The translations under genes were made by a program, and so were the position numbers. A stretch of DNA of 64,000 bases from Pseudomonas chlororaphis (GTDB taxonomy: Bacteria; Pseudomonadota; Gammaproteobacteria; Pseudomonadales; Pseudomonadaceae). Under the pieces are notes generated by a model, which was given only the letters and a program-made list of their open reading frames with translations, was not told the origin of the DNA and searched no databases. This document shows positions 28,795-40,511 of the stretch, piece after piece; the first letter of the stretch is position 1; each line of letters begins with the position of its first letter. The stretch covers positions 372,135 through 436,134 of the forward strand of contig NZ_JSFK01000003.1 of the NCBI RefSeq assembly GCF_000783395.1. Direction: 5' to 3'.

Positions 28795-30704
28795 ACGAAG
28801 TGTTGAGCGCTGCTGCCCGCATCGAACTGCTCAGTCCACGGCTGGCGAACCAGATTGCCGCCGGTGAGGTGGTTGAGCGCCCGGCTTCGGTGATCAAGGA
28901 GCTGTTGGAGAACAGCCTCGACTCTGGGGCCAAGCGCATCGATGTCGATGTCGAGCAGGGCGGGGTCAAGCTGCTGCGTGTGCGCGACGATGGCAGCGGT
29001 ATCTCTGCCGATGACCTGCCGCTGGCGCTGGCCCGTCACGCCACCAGCAAGATCCGCAACCTCGAAGACCTTGAGCAGGTGATGAGCCTCGGTTTCCGTG
29101 GTGAAGCACTGGCGTCGATCAGCTCCGTGGCGCGTCTGACCCTGACATCGCGTACTCGCGATGCCGATCAAGCCTGGCAAGTCGAAACCGAAGGCCGCGA
29201 CATGGCGCCTCGTGTTCAACCGGCAGCGCATCCGGTTGGTACCTCGGTGGAAGTTCGCGACCTGTTCTTCAACACCCCGGCGCGTCGTAAATTCCTCAAG
29301 ACCGAAAAGACCGAATTCGATCATCTGCAAGAAGTGATCAAGCGTCTGGCGCTGGCGCGTTTCGACGTGGCGTTTCATCTGCGTCACAACGGCAAAACCA
29401 TCCTCAGTCTGCACGAAGCCCATGATGATGCGGCCCGCGCGCGGCGTGTGGCGGCGATCTGCGGTTCGGGGTTCCTTGAGCAGGCGTTGCCGATCGAGAT
29501 CGAGCGCAACGGTTTGCACCTGTGGGGCTGGGTCGGTTTGCCAACCTTCAACCGCAGTCAGGCGGATTTGCAGTATTTCTTTGTGAACGGCCGTGCGGTT
29601 CGCGACAAGCTTGTGGCACACGCGGTGCGTCAGGCCTATCGCGATGTGCTGTTCAATGGCCGTCACCCGACCTTTGCGCTGTTTTTCGAAGTCGATCCGG
29701 CGGCGGTCGACGTCAACGTGCACCCGACCAAGCACGAAGTTCGCTTCCGTGACGGGCGCATGGTGCATGACTTCCTTTACGGCACCTTGCACCGCGCATT
29801 GGGCGATGTGCGGCCGGAAGATCAGCTTGCCGGTTCCGTGACCACAGCCGTCGTGCGGCCAACGGGTCTCGATGCCGGTGAGTTCGGCCCGCAAGGCGAA
29901 ATGCGTCTGGCGGCCAACGCGCTGCTGGAGCAACCGCAGGCGCAGCCGGCGTTCAATACCGCCTCCGGTGCCAGTGCTGGCGGCGCTTATCAGTATCAAT
30001 ACACGCCACGCCCGCAATCGGCGGTGCCGCCGGCTGCCGAGGCTCAGGCTGCGTATCGCGAGTTTTTCGCGCCGCTGCCTGAGGCAAACGCCAACGCATT
30101 GCCGGCCGGTCAGGAAGACATTCCGCCGCTCGGTTACGCGCTGGCGCAGCTCAAAGGCATCTACATTCTGTCCGAGAACGCTCAAGGTCTGGTGCTGGTG
30201 GACATGCACGCCGCCCACGAGCGGATCATGTATGAACGCCTGAAAATCGCCATGGCCAGCGAAGGGCTCAGCGGTCAGCCGTTATTGGTGCCGGAATCCC
30301 TCGCCGTTAGCCAGCGCGAGGCCGATTGCGCTGAAGAGCACGCTGCATGGTTCCAGCGTCTGGGCTTCGAATTGCAGCGTCTGGGCCCGGAAACCCTGGC
30401 GATTCGCCAGATTCCCGCGTTGTTGAAGCAGGCCGAAGCGAATCGCCTGGTCGGTGACGTGCTGTCGGATCTGATGGAGTACGGCACCAGCGACCGGATT
30501 CAGGCACACCTCAACGAATTGCTCGGCACCATGGCCTGCCACGGCGCGATCCGCGCCAATCGGCGTTTGGCCTTGCCGGAAATGAACGGCCTGCTGCGTG
30601 ACATGGAAAACACCGAGCGCAGCGGTCAATGCAACCATGGCCGACCGACCTGGACCCAACTGGGCCTGGACGATCTGGACAAACTGTTCTTGCGCGGTCG
30701 TTGA
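28791..30704 (+). CDS. mutL: DNA mismatch repair protein MutL
   Basis: MutL links MutS recognition to strand removal. The 637-residue protein has the GHKL ATPase motifs at the start ([27 protein letters not shown]), a Pro/Ala/Gln-rich linker near 380-450 and a C-terminal dimer domain. The latter keeps [12 protein letters not shown] from 471 and QCNHGRP near the end. These fit the metal-binding endonuclease motifs of MutL proteins outside the E. coli type, with Met in place of Gln in DQHA. Its stop overlaps the miaA start by one base. Confidence 0.96.
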   Translation: MNEVLSAAARIELLSPRLANQIAAGEVVERPASVIKELLENSLDSGAKRIDVDVEQGGVKLLRVRDDGSGISADDLPLALARHATSKIRNLEDLEQVMSLGFRGEALASISSVARLTLTSRTRDADQAWQVETEGRDMAPRVQPAAHPVGTSVEVRDLFFNTPARRKFLKTEKTEFDHLQEVIKRLALARFDVAFHLRHNGKTILSLHEAHDDAARARRVAAICGSGFLEQALPIEIERNGLHLWGWVGLPTFNRSQADLQYFFVNGRAVRDKLVAHAVRQAYRDVLFNGRHPTFALFFEVDPAAVDVNVHPTKHEVRFRDGRMVHDFLYGTLHRALGDVRPEDQLAGSVTTAVVRPTGLDAGEFGPQGEMRLAANALLEQPQAQPAFNTASGASAGGAYQYQYTPRPQSAVPPAAEAQAAYREFFAPLPEANANALPAGQEDIPPLGYALAQLKGIYILSENAQGLVLVDMHAAHERIMYERLKIAMASEGLSGQPLLVPESLAVSQREADCAEEHAAWFQRLGFELQRLGPETLAIRQIPALLKQAEANRLVGDVLSDLMEYGTSDRIQAHLNELLGTMACHGAIRANRRLALPEMNGLLRDMENTERSGQCNHGRPTWTQLGLDDLDKLFLRGR

Positions 30705-31675
30705 TGAGCCAGCTTCCTCCAGCGATTTTCCTGATGGGCCCGACCGCTGCGGGCAAGACCGATCTGGCCATCGAGCTGACCAAGGTGCTGCCGTGCGAGT
30801 TGATCAGTGTCGATTCAGCGCTGGTTTATCGCGGCATGGACATCGGCACGGCCAAACCCTCGAAAGAACTGCTGGCTCAATATCCGCACCGCTTGATCGA
30901 CATTCTCGATCCGGCTGAGGCTTATTCGGCCGCGGATTTCCGTCGTGATGCCCTGCAAGCCATGGCCGAGATCACCGCGCGCGGAAAAATTCCGCTGCTG
31001 GTCGGCGGTACGATGCTCTATTACAAGGCTTTGGTCGAAGGTCTGGCGGATATGCCAGCGGCCGATGCTGACGTCCGCGCGCAGATCGAAGAAGAGGCTG
31101 CACGCCTTGGCTGGCAAGCCCTGCACGACCAGTTGGCGGTTATCGATCCGGTGTCCGCCGCGCGGATTCACCCGAACGATCCGCAGCGCCTGAGTCGCGC
31201 GCTGGAAGTTTATCGAGTCAGCGGTCAGAGCATGACCGAGCTGCGCCAGCAACAATCTGCGCAAAGTACTGAAGCAGCCGCTTCGGGACTGCAACAATTG
31301 CCCTATACTGTCGCGAACTTGGCCATTGCCCCGGCGAATCGTCAGGTACTGCACGAGCGCATTAAACAAAGATTCACAAATATGTTGGAACAGGGGTTCC
31401 TCGACGAGGTCGTAGCCCTGCGTAAAAGAAGTGACCTGCATTCGGGGTTGCCGTCTATACGTGCGGTAGGCTACCGCCAAGTCTGGGACTACCTGGATGG
31501 CAAGCTGACGTTGGCTGAAATGCAGGAGCGCGGCATCATCGCCACGCGCCAATTGGCCAAACGCCAGTTCACCTGGCTGCGCAGCTGGGAAGATATACAC
31601 TGGCTGGACAGTCTGGATTGCGACAATCTGCCACGCGCCTTGAAATACCTTGGGACCATCTCCATATTGAGCTGA
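30704..31675 (+). CDS. miaA: tRNA dimethylallyltransferase MiaA
   Basis: MiaA adds the dimethylallyl group to A37 of UNN-decoding tRNAs. 323 residues with the P-loop GPTAAGKT, the [16 protein letters not shown] substrate loop and [12 protein letters not shown]. The start at 30704 shares a TGATG junction with mutL; earlier starts lie inside mutL. hfq follows after about 95 bases with its own strong ribosome site. Confidence 0.97.
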   Translation: MSQLPPAIFLMGPTAAGKTDLAIELTKVLPCELISVDSALVYRGMDIGTAKPSKELLAQYPHRLIDILDPAEAYSAADFRRDALQAMAEITARGKIPLLVGGTMLYYKALVEGLADMPAADADVRAQIEEEAARLGWQALHDQLAVIDPVSAARIHPNDPQRLSRALEVYRVSGQSMTELRQQQSAQSTEAAASGLQQLPYTVANLAIAPANRQVLHERIKQRFTNMLEQGFLDEVVALRKRSDLHSGLPSIRAVGYRQVWDYLDGKLTLAEMQERGIIATRQLAKRQFTWLRSWEDIHWLDSLDCDNLPRALKYLGTISILS

Positions 31676-31770
31676 GTCCTTGCAATTGCCGTCTATCCTT
31701 GGGGGTGTGACGGCCAAAGCCATCTGAATTACCTATTTTTTATTATTGAATCCTTAAAGGAGTGCGGCAC

Positions 31771-32031
31771 ATGTCAAAAGGGCATTCGCTACAAGACCCT
31801 TACTTGAATACTTTACGTAAAGAGAAAGTTGGGGTTTCCATCTATCTGGTCAACGGTATCAAACTGCAAGGCACGATCGAGTCGTTCGACCAGTTCGTGA
31901 TCCTGCTGAAAAACACCGTAAGCCAGATGGTTTACAAACACGCTATCTCGACAGTAGTGCCGGTTCGTCCAATTCGTCTGCCTAGCGCAACCGAATCCGA
32001 AGCAGGTGACGCTGAGCCAGGTAACGCCTGA
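31771..32031 (+). CDS. hfq: RNA chaperone Hfq
   Basis: Hfq binds sRNAs and A-rich mRNA sites; in Pseudomonas it also acts with Crc in catabolite repression. 86 residues: the Sm1 region ([19 protein letters not shown]), Sm2 with YKHAIST, and a short flexible tail. I start at 31771, behind AAGGAG; the upstream ATG at 31762 lies inside that spacing. hflX follows after 12 bases. Confidence 0.98.
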   Translation: MSKGHSLQDPYLNTLRKEKVGVSIYLVNGIKLQGTIESFDQFVILLKNTVSQMVYKHAISTVVPVRPIRLPSATESEAGDAEPGNA

Positions 32032-32043
32032 TAGGAGTCTCCT

Positions 32044-33345
32044 TTGTTCTTTGAGCGCCACGGTGGTGGTGAGCGAGTCATCCTCGTTCACTTGGATGGA
32101 CAGGACCCTGAGGCGCGCGAAGATCCGCAGGAGTTTCAGGAATTGGCTAATTCGGCCGGCGCCGAGACCGTTGCGTTTTTTAACGTGCCGCGTCATCGGC
32201 CTACCGCCAAATTTCTGATCGGCAGCGGCAAGGTCGAGGAACTGCGCGACCTGGTCAAGGCTGAAGAAGCCGATCTGGTGATTTTCAATCACATCCTCAC
32301 GCCCAGTCAGGAACGTAACCTCGAACGTGTTTTCGAGTGTCGCGTGATCGACCGTACCGGCCTGATTCTCGATATCTTCGCCCAACGCGCCCGTACCCAT
32401 GAAGGCAAGCTCCAGGTTGAACTGGCCCAGCTTGACCACATGAGCACGCGGCTGGTTCGCGGCTGGACTCACCTTGAGCGTCAAGGTGGCGGTATCGGCA
32501 TGCGTGGCCCGGGTGAAACCCAACTCGAAACCGACCGCCGTTTGCTGCGGGTTCGCCTGCGCCAGATCAAGGGCCGGCTCGAGAAGGTGCGCAGCCAGCG
32601 CGAGCAATCGCGACGTGGCCGTTCCCGTGCCGATATCCCTACCGTGTCTCTGGTGGGATACACCAACGCCGGTAAGTCCACACTCTTCAACAACGTTACG
32701 AAATCCGACGTCTACGCGGCTGACCAATTGTTCGCCACGCTGGACCCGACCCTGCGCCGTCTCGACATTGACGACCTGGGGCCGATCGTTCTGGCGGACA
32801 CGGTGGGCTTTATTCGTCACTTGCCGCACAAGCTGGTTGAAGCATTTCGGTCTACCCTCGAAGAGTCGAGTAACTCCGATCTGTTGTTGCACGTGATCGA
32901 TGCGGCCGAACCGGATCGCATGTTGCAGATAGAGCAGGTGATGGTGGTACTGGGCGAGATTGGTGCCCAGGACTTGCCGATCCTCGAGGTCTATAACAAA
33001 CTCGATTTGCTTGAAGGCGTTGAGCCACAAATCCAGCGCGACGAAAACGGCAAGCCCCAGCGGGTCTGGCTTTCGGCGCGTGATGGCAGTGGTCTGGAAT
33101 TGCTTGAACAAGCCATCGCCGAATTACTCGGCAGTGATTTGTTTGTCGGTACCCTGCGCTTGCCGCAACGATTCGCCCGACTGCGTGCGCAGTTTTTCGA
33201 GCTCGGTGCGGTGCAGAAAGAAGAGCACGACGAAGAAGGCATCAGTCTGCTGGCCGTTCGTTTGCCCCGGGTCGAGCTGAATCGACTGGTAAGCCGCGAA
33301 GGATTGCAGCCGATGGAATTCATCGAGCAACACACTTTGCAATAA
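32044..33345 (+). CDS. hflX: Ribosome-rescue GTPase HflX
   Basis: HflX splits stalled or hibernating ribosomes. 433 residues: a glycine-rich N-terminal HflX domain with GGGIGMRGPGETQLE, then a GTPase domain with GYTNAGKSTLFN (G1), DTVGFIRHLP (G3) and YNKLDLLE (G4). The start codon is TTG at 32044 with AGGAG well placed. It is co-transcribed with hfq. Confidence 0.96.
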   Translation: MFFERHGGGERVILVHLDGQDPEAREDPQEFQELANSAGAETVAFFNVPRHRPTAKFLIGSGKVEELRDLVKAEEADLVIFNHILTPSQERNLERVFECRVIDRTGLILDIFAQRARTHEGKLQVELAQLDHMSTRLVRGWTHLERQGGGIGMRGPGETQLETDRRLLRVRLRQIKGRLEKVRSQREQSRRGRSRADIPTVSLVGYTNAGKSTLFNNVTKSDVYAADQLFATLDPTLRRLDIDDLGPIVLADTVGFIRHLPHKLVEAFRSTLEESSNSDLLLHVIDAAEPDRMLQIEQVMVVLGEIGAQDLPILEVYNKLDLLEGVEPQIQRDENGKPQRVWLSARDGSGLELLEQAIAELLGSDLFVGTLRLPQRFARLRAQFFELGAVQKEEHDEEGISLLAVRLPRVELNRLVSREGLQPMEFIEQHTLQ

Positions 33346-33441
33346 AAGCCTGAAGAAGCGGTTGTGCCGTAACGGCAGGCATTCTGTAGCATTGGTCGGC
33401 GCGCCGTGGGTGCGTCTTTGCTTTATCAGATGGAGAGCGCT

Positions 33442-34614
33442 ATGGCTTGGAATGAGCCGGGTGGCAACTCGAATAATCAGGATCCTTGGGGTGGCAAACG
33501 CCGCAATAACGGCGACCGCAAGGGGCCACCGGATCTCGACGAGGCCTTCCGAAAGCTGCAGGAAAGCCTGAACGGGTTGTTCGGTGGTGGTAAGAAACGT
33601 GGTGATGACGGTGGTGGTTCGGGCAAGAGCAGTGGCGGCTTCGGCGGTCTGCTCGGCATCGGCCTCGTCGTGCTGGCGGCTGTGTGGCTGTACAGCGCGG
33701 TCTACGTGGTGGACGAGCAGGAGCAGGCCGTGGTGCTGCGCTTCGGCAAGTACTACGAGACTGTCGGCCCGGGCCTGAACATCTACTTCCCGCCGATCGA
33801 CAAGAAGTACATGGAAAACGTCACGCGTGAGCGTGCCTACACCAAGCAGGGCCAGATGCTGACCGAAGACGAGAACATCGTCGAAGTCCCACTGACCGTG
33901 CAGTACAAGATCAGCAACCTGCAGGATTTCGTACTGAACGTCGATCAGCCGGAAATCAGCCTGCAACATGCGACCGACAGTGCCTTGCGCCACGTGGTGG
34001 GTTCCACCGCCATGGACCAGGTGCTGACTGAAGGTCGTGAGTTGATGGCCAGCGAAATCAAGGAGCGTCTGCAACGCTTCCTCGATACCTATCGCACCGG
34101 TATTACCGTTACTCAGGTCAACGTACAGAGCGCAGCGGCACCGCGTGAAGTACAGGAAGCCTTCGATGACGTGATCCGCGCCCGTGAAGACGAGCAGCGC
34201 TCGCGCAACCAGGCTGAAACCTACGCCAACGGCGTCGTGCCGGAAGCCCGTGGTCAGGCCCAGCGTATCCTCGAGGATGCCAACGGTTACCGTGACGAAA
34301 CGGTCTCGCGCGCCAAGGGTGAAGCTGATCGCTTTACCAAACTGGTCGCCGAGTATCGCAAGGCACCGGAAGTTACCCGCCAGCGTCTGTACCTGGACAC
34401 CATGCAGGAAGTCTTCAGCAACACCAGCAAGGTACTCGTGACCGGTAACAAGAACGGCCAGAGCAACCTGCTTTACCTGCCGTTGGACAAAATGATTCAG
34501 AACAGTTCGGGCAGCAATGCACCGGTCACCGGTTCGGCTGCCGCCAGCAACAACACGGACGTCACGCCGCATGTCACTGACCTGCCGCAGTCGCGCACAA
34601 GGGAGACCCGCTGA
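33442..34614 (+). CDS. hflK: FtsH modulator HflK
   Basis: HflK and HflC form a membrane cage around the FtsH protease. 390 residues: a Gly/Asn-rich cytosolic head (MAWNEPGGN), one membrane segment (LLGIGLVVLAAVWLYSAVYVV near 70-90) and the SPFH domain with long helices. I use the ATG at 33442 behind GGAG. The stop overlaps the hflC start in TGATG. Confidence 0.96.
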   Translation: MAWNEPGGNSNNQDPWGGKRRNNGDRKGPPDLDEAFRKLQESLNGLFGGGKKRGDDGGGSGKSSGGFGGLLGIGLVVLAAVWLYSAVYVVDEQEQAVVLRFGKYYETVGPGLNIYFPPIDKKYMENVTRERAYTKQGQMLTEDENIVEVPLTVQYKISNLQDFVLNVDQPEISLQHATDSALRHVVGSTAMDQVLTEGRELMASEIKERLQRFLDTYRTGITVTQVNVQSAAAPREVQEAFDDVIRAREDEQRSRNQAETYANGVVPEARGQAQRILEDANGYRDETVSRAKGEADRFTKLVAEYRKAPEVTRQRLYLDTMQEVFSNTSKVLVTGNKNGQSNLLYLPLDKMIQNSSGSNAPVTGSAAASNNTDVTPHVTDLPQSRTRETR

Positions 34615-35483
34615 TGAGCAATAAATCGCTGATCGCCCTGATCGTTGGCGTCGTTGTGGTCCTGGTGGGCTGGAACTGCTTCTACATCGTCGCTCAGACC
34701 GAGCGTGCGGTGCTGTTGCAATTCGGTCGTGTGGTTCAGGCCGATGTTCAGCCAGGCCTGCATGTGAAAGTGCCTTACGTTAACCAGGTGCGTAAATTCG
34801 ACGCACGTCTGATGACGCTGGATGCACCGACACAGCGTTTCCTGACCCTGGAAAAGAAAGCCGTGATGGTCGACGCTTATGCCAAGTGGCGCGTGAAAGA
34901 TGCCGAGCGCTTCTACACCGCGACTTCCGGTCTGAAGCAAATCGCTGACGAGCGTCTGTCCCGTCGTCTGGAATCCGGTCTGCGTGACCAGTTCGGTAAG
35001 CGCACCCTGCACGAAGTGGTGTCGGGTGAGCGTGATGCACTGATGGCTGACATCACCGCATCGCTGAACAAAATGGCGGAAAAAGAGCTGGGTATCGAAG
35101 TCGTCGATGTCCGGGTCAAGACCATCGATCTGCCGAAAGAAGTGAACCGCAGCGTGTTCGAACGTATGAGCACCGAGCGTGAGCGTGAAGCTCGCGAGCA
35201 CCGCGCCAAGGGTAACGAGCTGGCGGAAGGCATCCGTGCTGACGCCGATCGTCAGCGCCGCGTGCTGCTGGCTGAAGCCTATCGTGAATCCGAAGAGGTT
35301 CGCGGTGACGGTGATGCCCAGGCCGCTGCGATCTACTCCAAGGCCTACGGTCAGGATCAGGAGTTCTACAGTTTCTACCGTAGCCTGCGCGCCTACCGTG
35401 AAAGCTTCGCGAACAAATCCGACGTATTGGTCCTCGACCCAAGCAGCGACTTTTTCCACTACCTGGAAAAGGCCAAGCCTTGA
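34614..35483 (+). CDS. hflC: FtsH modulator HflC
   Basis: 289 residues with an N-terminal membrane anchor (LIALIVGVVVVLVGWNCFYI) and an SPFH domain. It partners HflK, with which its start overlaps by one base. The DUF2065 gene that sits between hflC and hisZ in P. aeruginosa is not present here. Confidence 0.96.
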   Translation: MSNKSLIALIVGVVVVLVGWNCFYIVAQTERAVLLQFGRVVQADVQPGLHVKVPYVNQVRKFDARLMTLDAPTQRFLTLEKKAVMVDAYAKWRVKDAERFYTATSGLKQIADERLSRRLESGLRDQFGKRTLHEVVSGERDALMADITASLNKMAEKELGIEVVDVRVKTIDLPKEVNRSVFERMSTEREREAREHRAKGNELAEGIRADADRQRRVLLAEAYRESEEVRGDGDAQAAAIYSKAYGQDQEFYSFYRSLRAYRESFANKSDVLVLDPSSDFFHYLEKAKP

Positions 35484-35568
35484 TACGCCGTTGACCTCAA
35501 TCATTCCGCCCGGCGGCTAAAACCTCGGGCGGGGTGATCCTTTGGGAAAACGTGTGTATGATGCGGCA

Positions 35569-35591
35569 GCCGGGAAATTCCCGGCTTTTTT
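35569..35591 (+). terminator. Terminator after hflKC
   Basis: GCCGGGAA and TTCCCGGC form a near-perfect stem followed by six T. It closes the nnr-to-hflC unit. The 313-base gap to hisZ also holds a CCGCCCG/CGGGCGG inverted repeat near 35506-35533; I see no gene in it. Confidence 0.8.
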
Positions 35592-35796
35592 GCGTCTGCA
35601 CGTTTGATTGCTGTTTTTTGTTGCAGGCTTCGGGTTGAATGGCCCGAGAGTATTTCGAGGAAAGTGATGGGCGAAGCCGGTAACAGGCCTTTCGCCGCGT
35701 CGTTCATGCGCGTGCGTTTTGAACGGATCGGTCATTTTCTGCTTCACTCAAGGCTCGCCCGCAGGCTGGCCGCCCGGATCAAAGGGGAATGGCGTA

Positions 35797-36984
35797 ATGG
35801 CAACGGTAGACCGCTGGCTGCTGCCAGATGGCATCGAAGAAGTACTGCCACCGGAAGCGGCGCGCATTGAAGTCGCGCGTCGTCAGGTGTTGGATCTGTT
35901 CCAGAGCTGGGGTTACGAGTTTGTCGTGACTCCCCATATCGAGTACCTGGAATCCCTGCTGACCGGCGCGGGCCAGGACCTGGATCTGCGTACCTTCAAG
36001 GTCATCGACCCGCAGTCAGGTCGGCAGATGGGGTTCCGTGCCGACATCACGCCGCAAGTGGCGCGCATCGATGCGCACACCCTGCGTCGCGAAGGCCCGA
36101 GCCGTCTGTGCTATGCCGGCAGCGTGCTGCATGCCCAGCCGCGTGCACTGTCGTCCTCGCGCAGCCCGATTCAGTTGGGCGCCGAGTTGTACGGCGACGC
36201 TAGCCCGAGCAGCGACGTTGAAGTGATCAGTCTGATGCTGGCCATGCTGCAACTGGCCGACGTGCCGGATGTGCACATGGATCTTGGTCATGTCGGCATC
36301 TACCGTGGTCTGGCGCGTGCCGCCGGTCTGTCCGGTGAAGTCGAGCAGCAGTTGTTCGATGCGTTGCAACGCAAAGCCATCGACGAGGTCATTACCTTGA
36401 CCGAAGGCTTGCCGGCCGACTTGTCCGGCATGCTGCGCGCGCTGGTCGATCTGTGCGGCGGCCGTGAAGTGTTGAGCGCTGCCCGCGAGCGTCTGGCCAA
36501 TGCGCCGGCGCCGGTGCTGGCGGCACTGGAAGATTTGCTGGCGATCGCCGAGCGTTTGTCGGCACGTTTCCCGGATCTGCCGTTGTACTTCGACCTCGGT
36601 GAGCTGCGTGGCTACCACTACCACACCGGTGTGGTGTTCGCCGTGTTCGTGCCGGGCGTTGGTCAGTCCATTGCTCAGGGCGGTCGTTACGACGACATCG
36701 GCGCTGATTTTGGCCGCGCTCGTCCAGCGACAGGCTTCTCCACCGATTTGAAAACCCTGGTGACCCTGGGGCGTGCTGAGATCGAGCTACCGTCTGGCGG
36801 TATCTGGATGCCTGACAGTACGGATGCGGCACTCTGGCAGCAGGTTTGCCAGTTGCGCAGTGAGGGTCAGCGTGTCGTTCAGGCTTTGCCTGGGCAACCT
36901 TTGGCCGCCGCCCGTGATGCGGACTGCGACCGGCAATTGATTCAGCAGAACGGGCTTTGGCAAGTATCGCCACTGGCTTCTTGA
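35797..36984 (+). CDS. hisZ: ATP phosphoribosyltransferase regulatory subunit HisZ
   Basis: HisZ is a catalytically dead HisRS-like protein that pairs with short HisG in the first step of histidine synthesis. 395 residues from the ATG at 35797 (MATVDRW), which has AAAGGGG before it; the frame upstream to 35719 is not family-like. It shows class II synthetase motifs such as [15 protein letters not shown] and the YYHTG-like YHYHTGVVF. Next to purA as in other Pseudomonas. Confidence 0.95.
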   Translation: MATVDRWLLPDGIEEVLPPEAARIEVARRQVLDLFQSWGYEFVVTPHIEYLESLLTGAGQDLDLRTFKVIDPQSGRQMGFRADITPQVARIDAHTLRREGPSRLCYAGSVLHAQPRALSSSRSPIQLGAELYGDASPSSDVEVISLMLAMLQLADVPDVHMDLGHVGIYRGLARAAGLSGEVEQQLFDALQRKAIDEVITLTEGLPADLSGMLRALVDLCGGREVLSAARERLANAPAPVLAALEDLLAIAERLSARFPDLPLYFDLGELRGYHYHTGVVFAVFVPGVGQSIAQGGRYDDIGADFGRARPATGFSTDLKTLVTLGRAEIELPSGGIWMPDSTDAALWQQVCQLRSEGQRVVQALPGQPLAAARDADCDRQLIQQNGLWQVSPLAS

Positions 36985-38328
<1,344 letters not shown>

Positions 38329-38350
38329 TAAGTCGTTGATGTAAAAACAC

Positions 38351-38380
38351 AAAGGCCCCTTCATCGGGGCCTTTGTCGTT
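38351..38380 (+). terminator. Terminator after purA
   Basis: AAAGGCCCC and GGGGCCTTT form a perfect stem with a TTCATC loop, followed by GTCGTTT. It lies 22 bases after the purA stop. Confidence 0.85.
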
Positions 38381-38468
38381 TATGCCTGTTGGACGGCATG
38401 ACCTTTGCTGTGAATCTGTCTACAAGAGTGCCATCAAATTAATGGCGTCAGAAGTAGAGGTATTCACA

Positions 38469-40403
38469 GTGTCGGCCGTTCTTTCACTGTTACAAAGCCG
38501 TTTGTTGCGCCCCGTGTTCGTTACCCTTGGTATCGCCCTTTTGGTGCAAGTGTTGGTGGCCGTTGCCCTGACGCGGAGCACCGTCACGGCGCTGGAAGCT
38601 GATCTGGCGGTGCGCCTCGGTGCAGACAGCCAGAAACTCTCCGGCGAGCTGGAGCAGGCCGGGCGTGAAGTCACCTCGAGCCTCGATGCCTTGTCCGCCA
38701 GTACCCGTCAGCGGCTGACTGCCGGCCTGTCTTCGCGACTGAAAGACGAGCAGGCGCAATTGCGTGCGACGCTGGAAAAAGATCTTAAAGATTCGGCCAA
38801 TGACATGGCGCAGTTACTCGCCTCTGTCGCCCCGCGTGCCATGTGGGACAGCGACGTACCGACCCTGTCCGAGTTCGCCCGCCGTGCCCAGCGTAATCCC
38901 AACGTTCTATTTGTGGTCTACGACGACGCCACCGGCCAGCACCTGACCCGTTATCTCAATCGCGAAAACCCGATCAACAAGGCTTTGCTGGAAAAAGGTC
39001 AGGGTGAGCGTGCGCTGGATAAAGTGCTGGATGCGGCGAAGAACGATCCTTCGGTTTACTACCTGGAAGCCTCGATCAATCCCAATGGCGTGGAAATCGG
39101 CAAAGTGTTGATGGGGGTTTCCACGGCCTCGGTCGAGACCGATCTGGCCGCGCTGGACAAGCGCTTTTCGGCGCTGATCGCCAGCAGTGATCAATTGGTC
39201 GGCGATAGCCTCAAAGGCGCCGCAGCGGATAGCGCCAAGGCCATGCAAGCACGCCTGCAGTCGGCGCAGTCCACTGCGACCGAGATGAAAGCCAATACCG
39301 CTAATACCGTCCAGGAAGCGGCGGCGACTTTGCGCTGGCGGATCGGCATGGGCCTGGCGCTGGTCGGCTGTGGTGTGCTGCTGTTGCTGGCAGTTGTGCT
39401 GGGCCATCGCGTGGTCAATCGCTTGAAGATGCTCAATGCGGCGATGGATGATCTGGCGGCAGGTGAGGGTGATCTGACCAAGCGTGTGCAGATCAACAGC
39501 AAAGACGAAATCGGCGATATGGCCTCGGCGGTCAATCGCTTTGTGGACAAGTTGCAGCCGATCGTGCGCGAGGCGGGGGATGTCGCGCAGCGTACCGGCG
39601 TTGAAATCGGCGCGATGACTCTGCGCAATGCTGGCGCCGATGCGGCGGCCGGTATGCAGCGTGATGAAGTGGCGGAAAGTCTGCGCGCACTGTCGCAAAT
39701 GGCGGATGAAGCGCAATCGGAAAGCCATGCGATGCAAGCGGCGTTGAAGCAGGTGGTGGATATTCGCCAGGCCACTGATGAAAACACCCGCACCTCCGCC
39801 AAGGTCGGCAGTCTGATCGAAGCGCTGGCGGGGCAGGTCGATACCGGGGCGAAAGTCATCGAGCGGCTGGCGCAGCAGAGCGAGCAGATTGAAGTGGTGC
39901 TGACGGTAATTCACGGGATTGCCGAGCAGACCAACTTGCTGGCGCTCAACGCTGCCATTGAAGCGGCGCGCGCTGGCGAAACCGGGCGTGGTTTTGCGGT
40001 GGTAGCGGACGAGGTTCGGGCGCTGGCCAGCAAGACACAAAGTTCTACCGGCGACATTCAGGCGCATATCGTCGCGTTGCAACAGGGCGCGCGTGAGGCG
40101 GTCGAGGCGATCGGCCAGGCCGGGCGTCAGGCCAGCGAAGGTTTGCTGGTGTTGCGCGACAGTGCGCGCTTGCAGCAGTCAGTGCAGGCGTCGGTCGAGC
40201 AAGTGCATGCGGCGATTGGTCTGGCGACGCAGGCTGCGGCGCATCAGGCGCAGGGTGCGCAGGCTGTGCGTGGGCGTGTCGAGACGATTCATGCGCAGGC
40301 CGAGAAAGCGGCGCAGGCGGTGGTGGAGACCACGGCGAGCGGCAAGGTGTTGGATGGTTTAGCGGCGCAACTCAAGGCGAGTCTGGGGCAGTTCAGGGCT
40401 TGA
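38469..40403 (+). CDS. Methyl-accepting chemotaxis protein
   Basis: An inner-membrane chemoreceptor. TM1 is at about 13-35 ([19 protein letters not shown]). A mostly helical periplasmic or sensing part of about 260 residues follows, with [13 protein letters not shown] and [14 protein letters not shown] that suggest a small PAS/Cache-like core. TM2 is near 300, then a HAMP domain ([25 protein letters not shown]) and the signalling tip [20 protein letters not shown] prefer the GTG at 38469, behind AGAGG; the earliest ATG at 38373 lies against the purA terminator. There is no NWETF-like CheR tether. The ligand is unknown. Confidence 0.92.
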   Translation: MSAVLSLLQSRLLRPVFVTLGIALLVQVLVAVALTRSTVTALEADLAVRLGADSQKLSGELEQAGREVTSSLDALSASTRQRLTAGLSSRLKDEQAQLRATLEKDLKDSANDMAQLLASVAPRAMWDSDVPTLSEFARRAQRNPNVLFVVYDDATGQHLTRYLNRENPINKALLEKGQGERALDKVLDAAKNDPSVYYLEASINPNGVEIGKVLMGVSTASVETDLAALDKRFSALIASSDQLVGDSLKGAAADSAKAMQARLQSAQSTATEMKANTANTVQEAAATLRWRIGMGLALVGCGVLLLLAVVLGHRVVNRLKMLNAAMDDLAAGEGDLTKRVQINSKDEIGDMASAVNRFVDKLQPIVREAGDVAQRTGVEIGAMTLRNAGADAAAGMQRDEVAESLRALSQMADEAQSESHAMQAALKQVVDIRQATDENTRTSAKVGSLIEALAGQVDTGAKVIERLAQQSEQIEVVLTVIHGIAEQTNLLALNAAIEAARAGETGRGFAVVADEVRALASKTQSSTGDIQAHIVALQQGAREAVEAIGQAGRQASEGLLVLRDSARLQQSVQASVEQVHAAIGLATQAAAHQAQGAQAVRGRVETIHAQAEKAAQAVVETTASGKVLDGLAAQLKASLGQFRA

Positions 40404-40422
40404 GGTTGTCTGGGCGGGCCTC

Positions 40423-40504
40423 TTCGCGAGCAGGCTCGCTCCCACATTAGATCGCGTTCCTCTGATGGACTCGGTCAACATGTGGGAGCGAGCCTGCTCG
40501 CGAA
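40423..40504. repeat. REPIN: two inverted REP copies
   Basis: TTCGCGAGCAGGCTCGCTCCCAC and its inverse, with about 35 bases between. It lies between the convergent chemoreceptor and permease genes, 20 bases after the first and 7 bases after the second. Confidence 0.85.
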
Positions 40505-40511
40505 AGCGGTA

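Noticed and set aside
28749..30218. 489-codon open frame on the minus strand
   Set aside because: Antisense to mutL; composition is that of a GC-rich shadow frame.
35484..35796. Possible DUF2065 gene between hflC and hisZ, as in P. aeruginosa
   Set aside because: No frame in this gap reads like DUF2065; it holds a terminator and an inverted repeat only.
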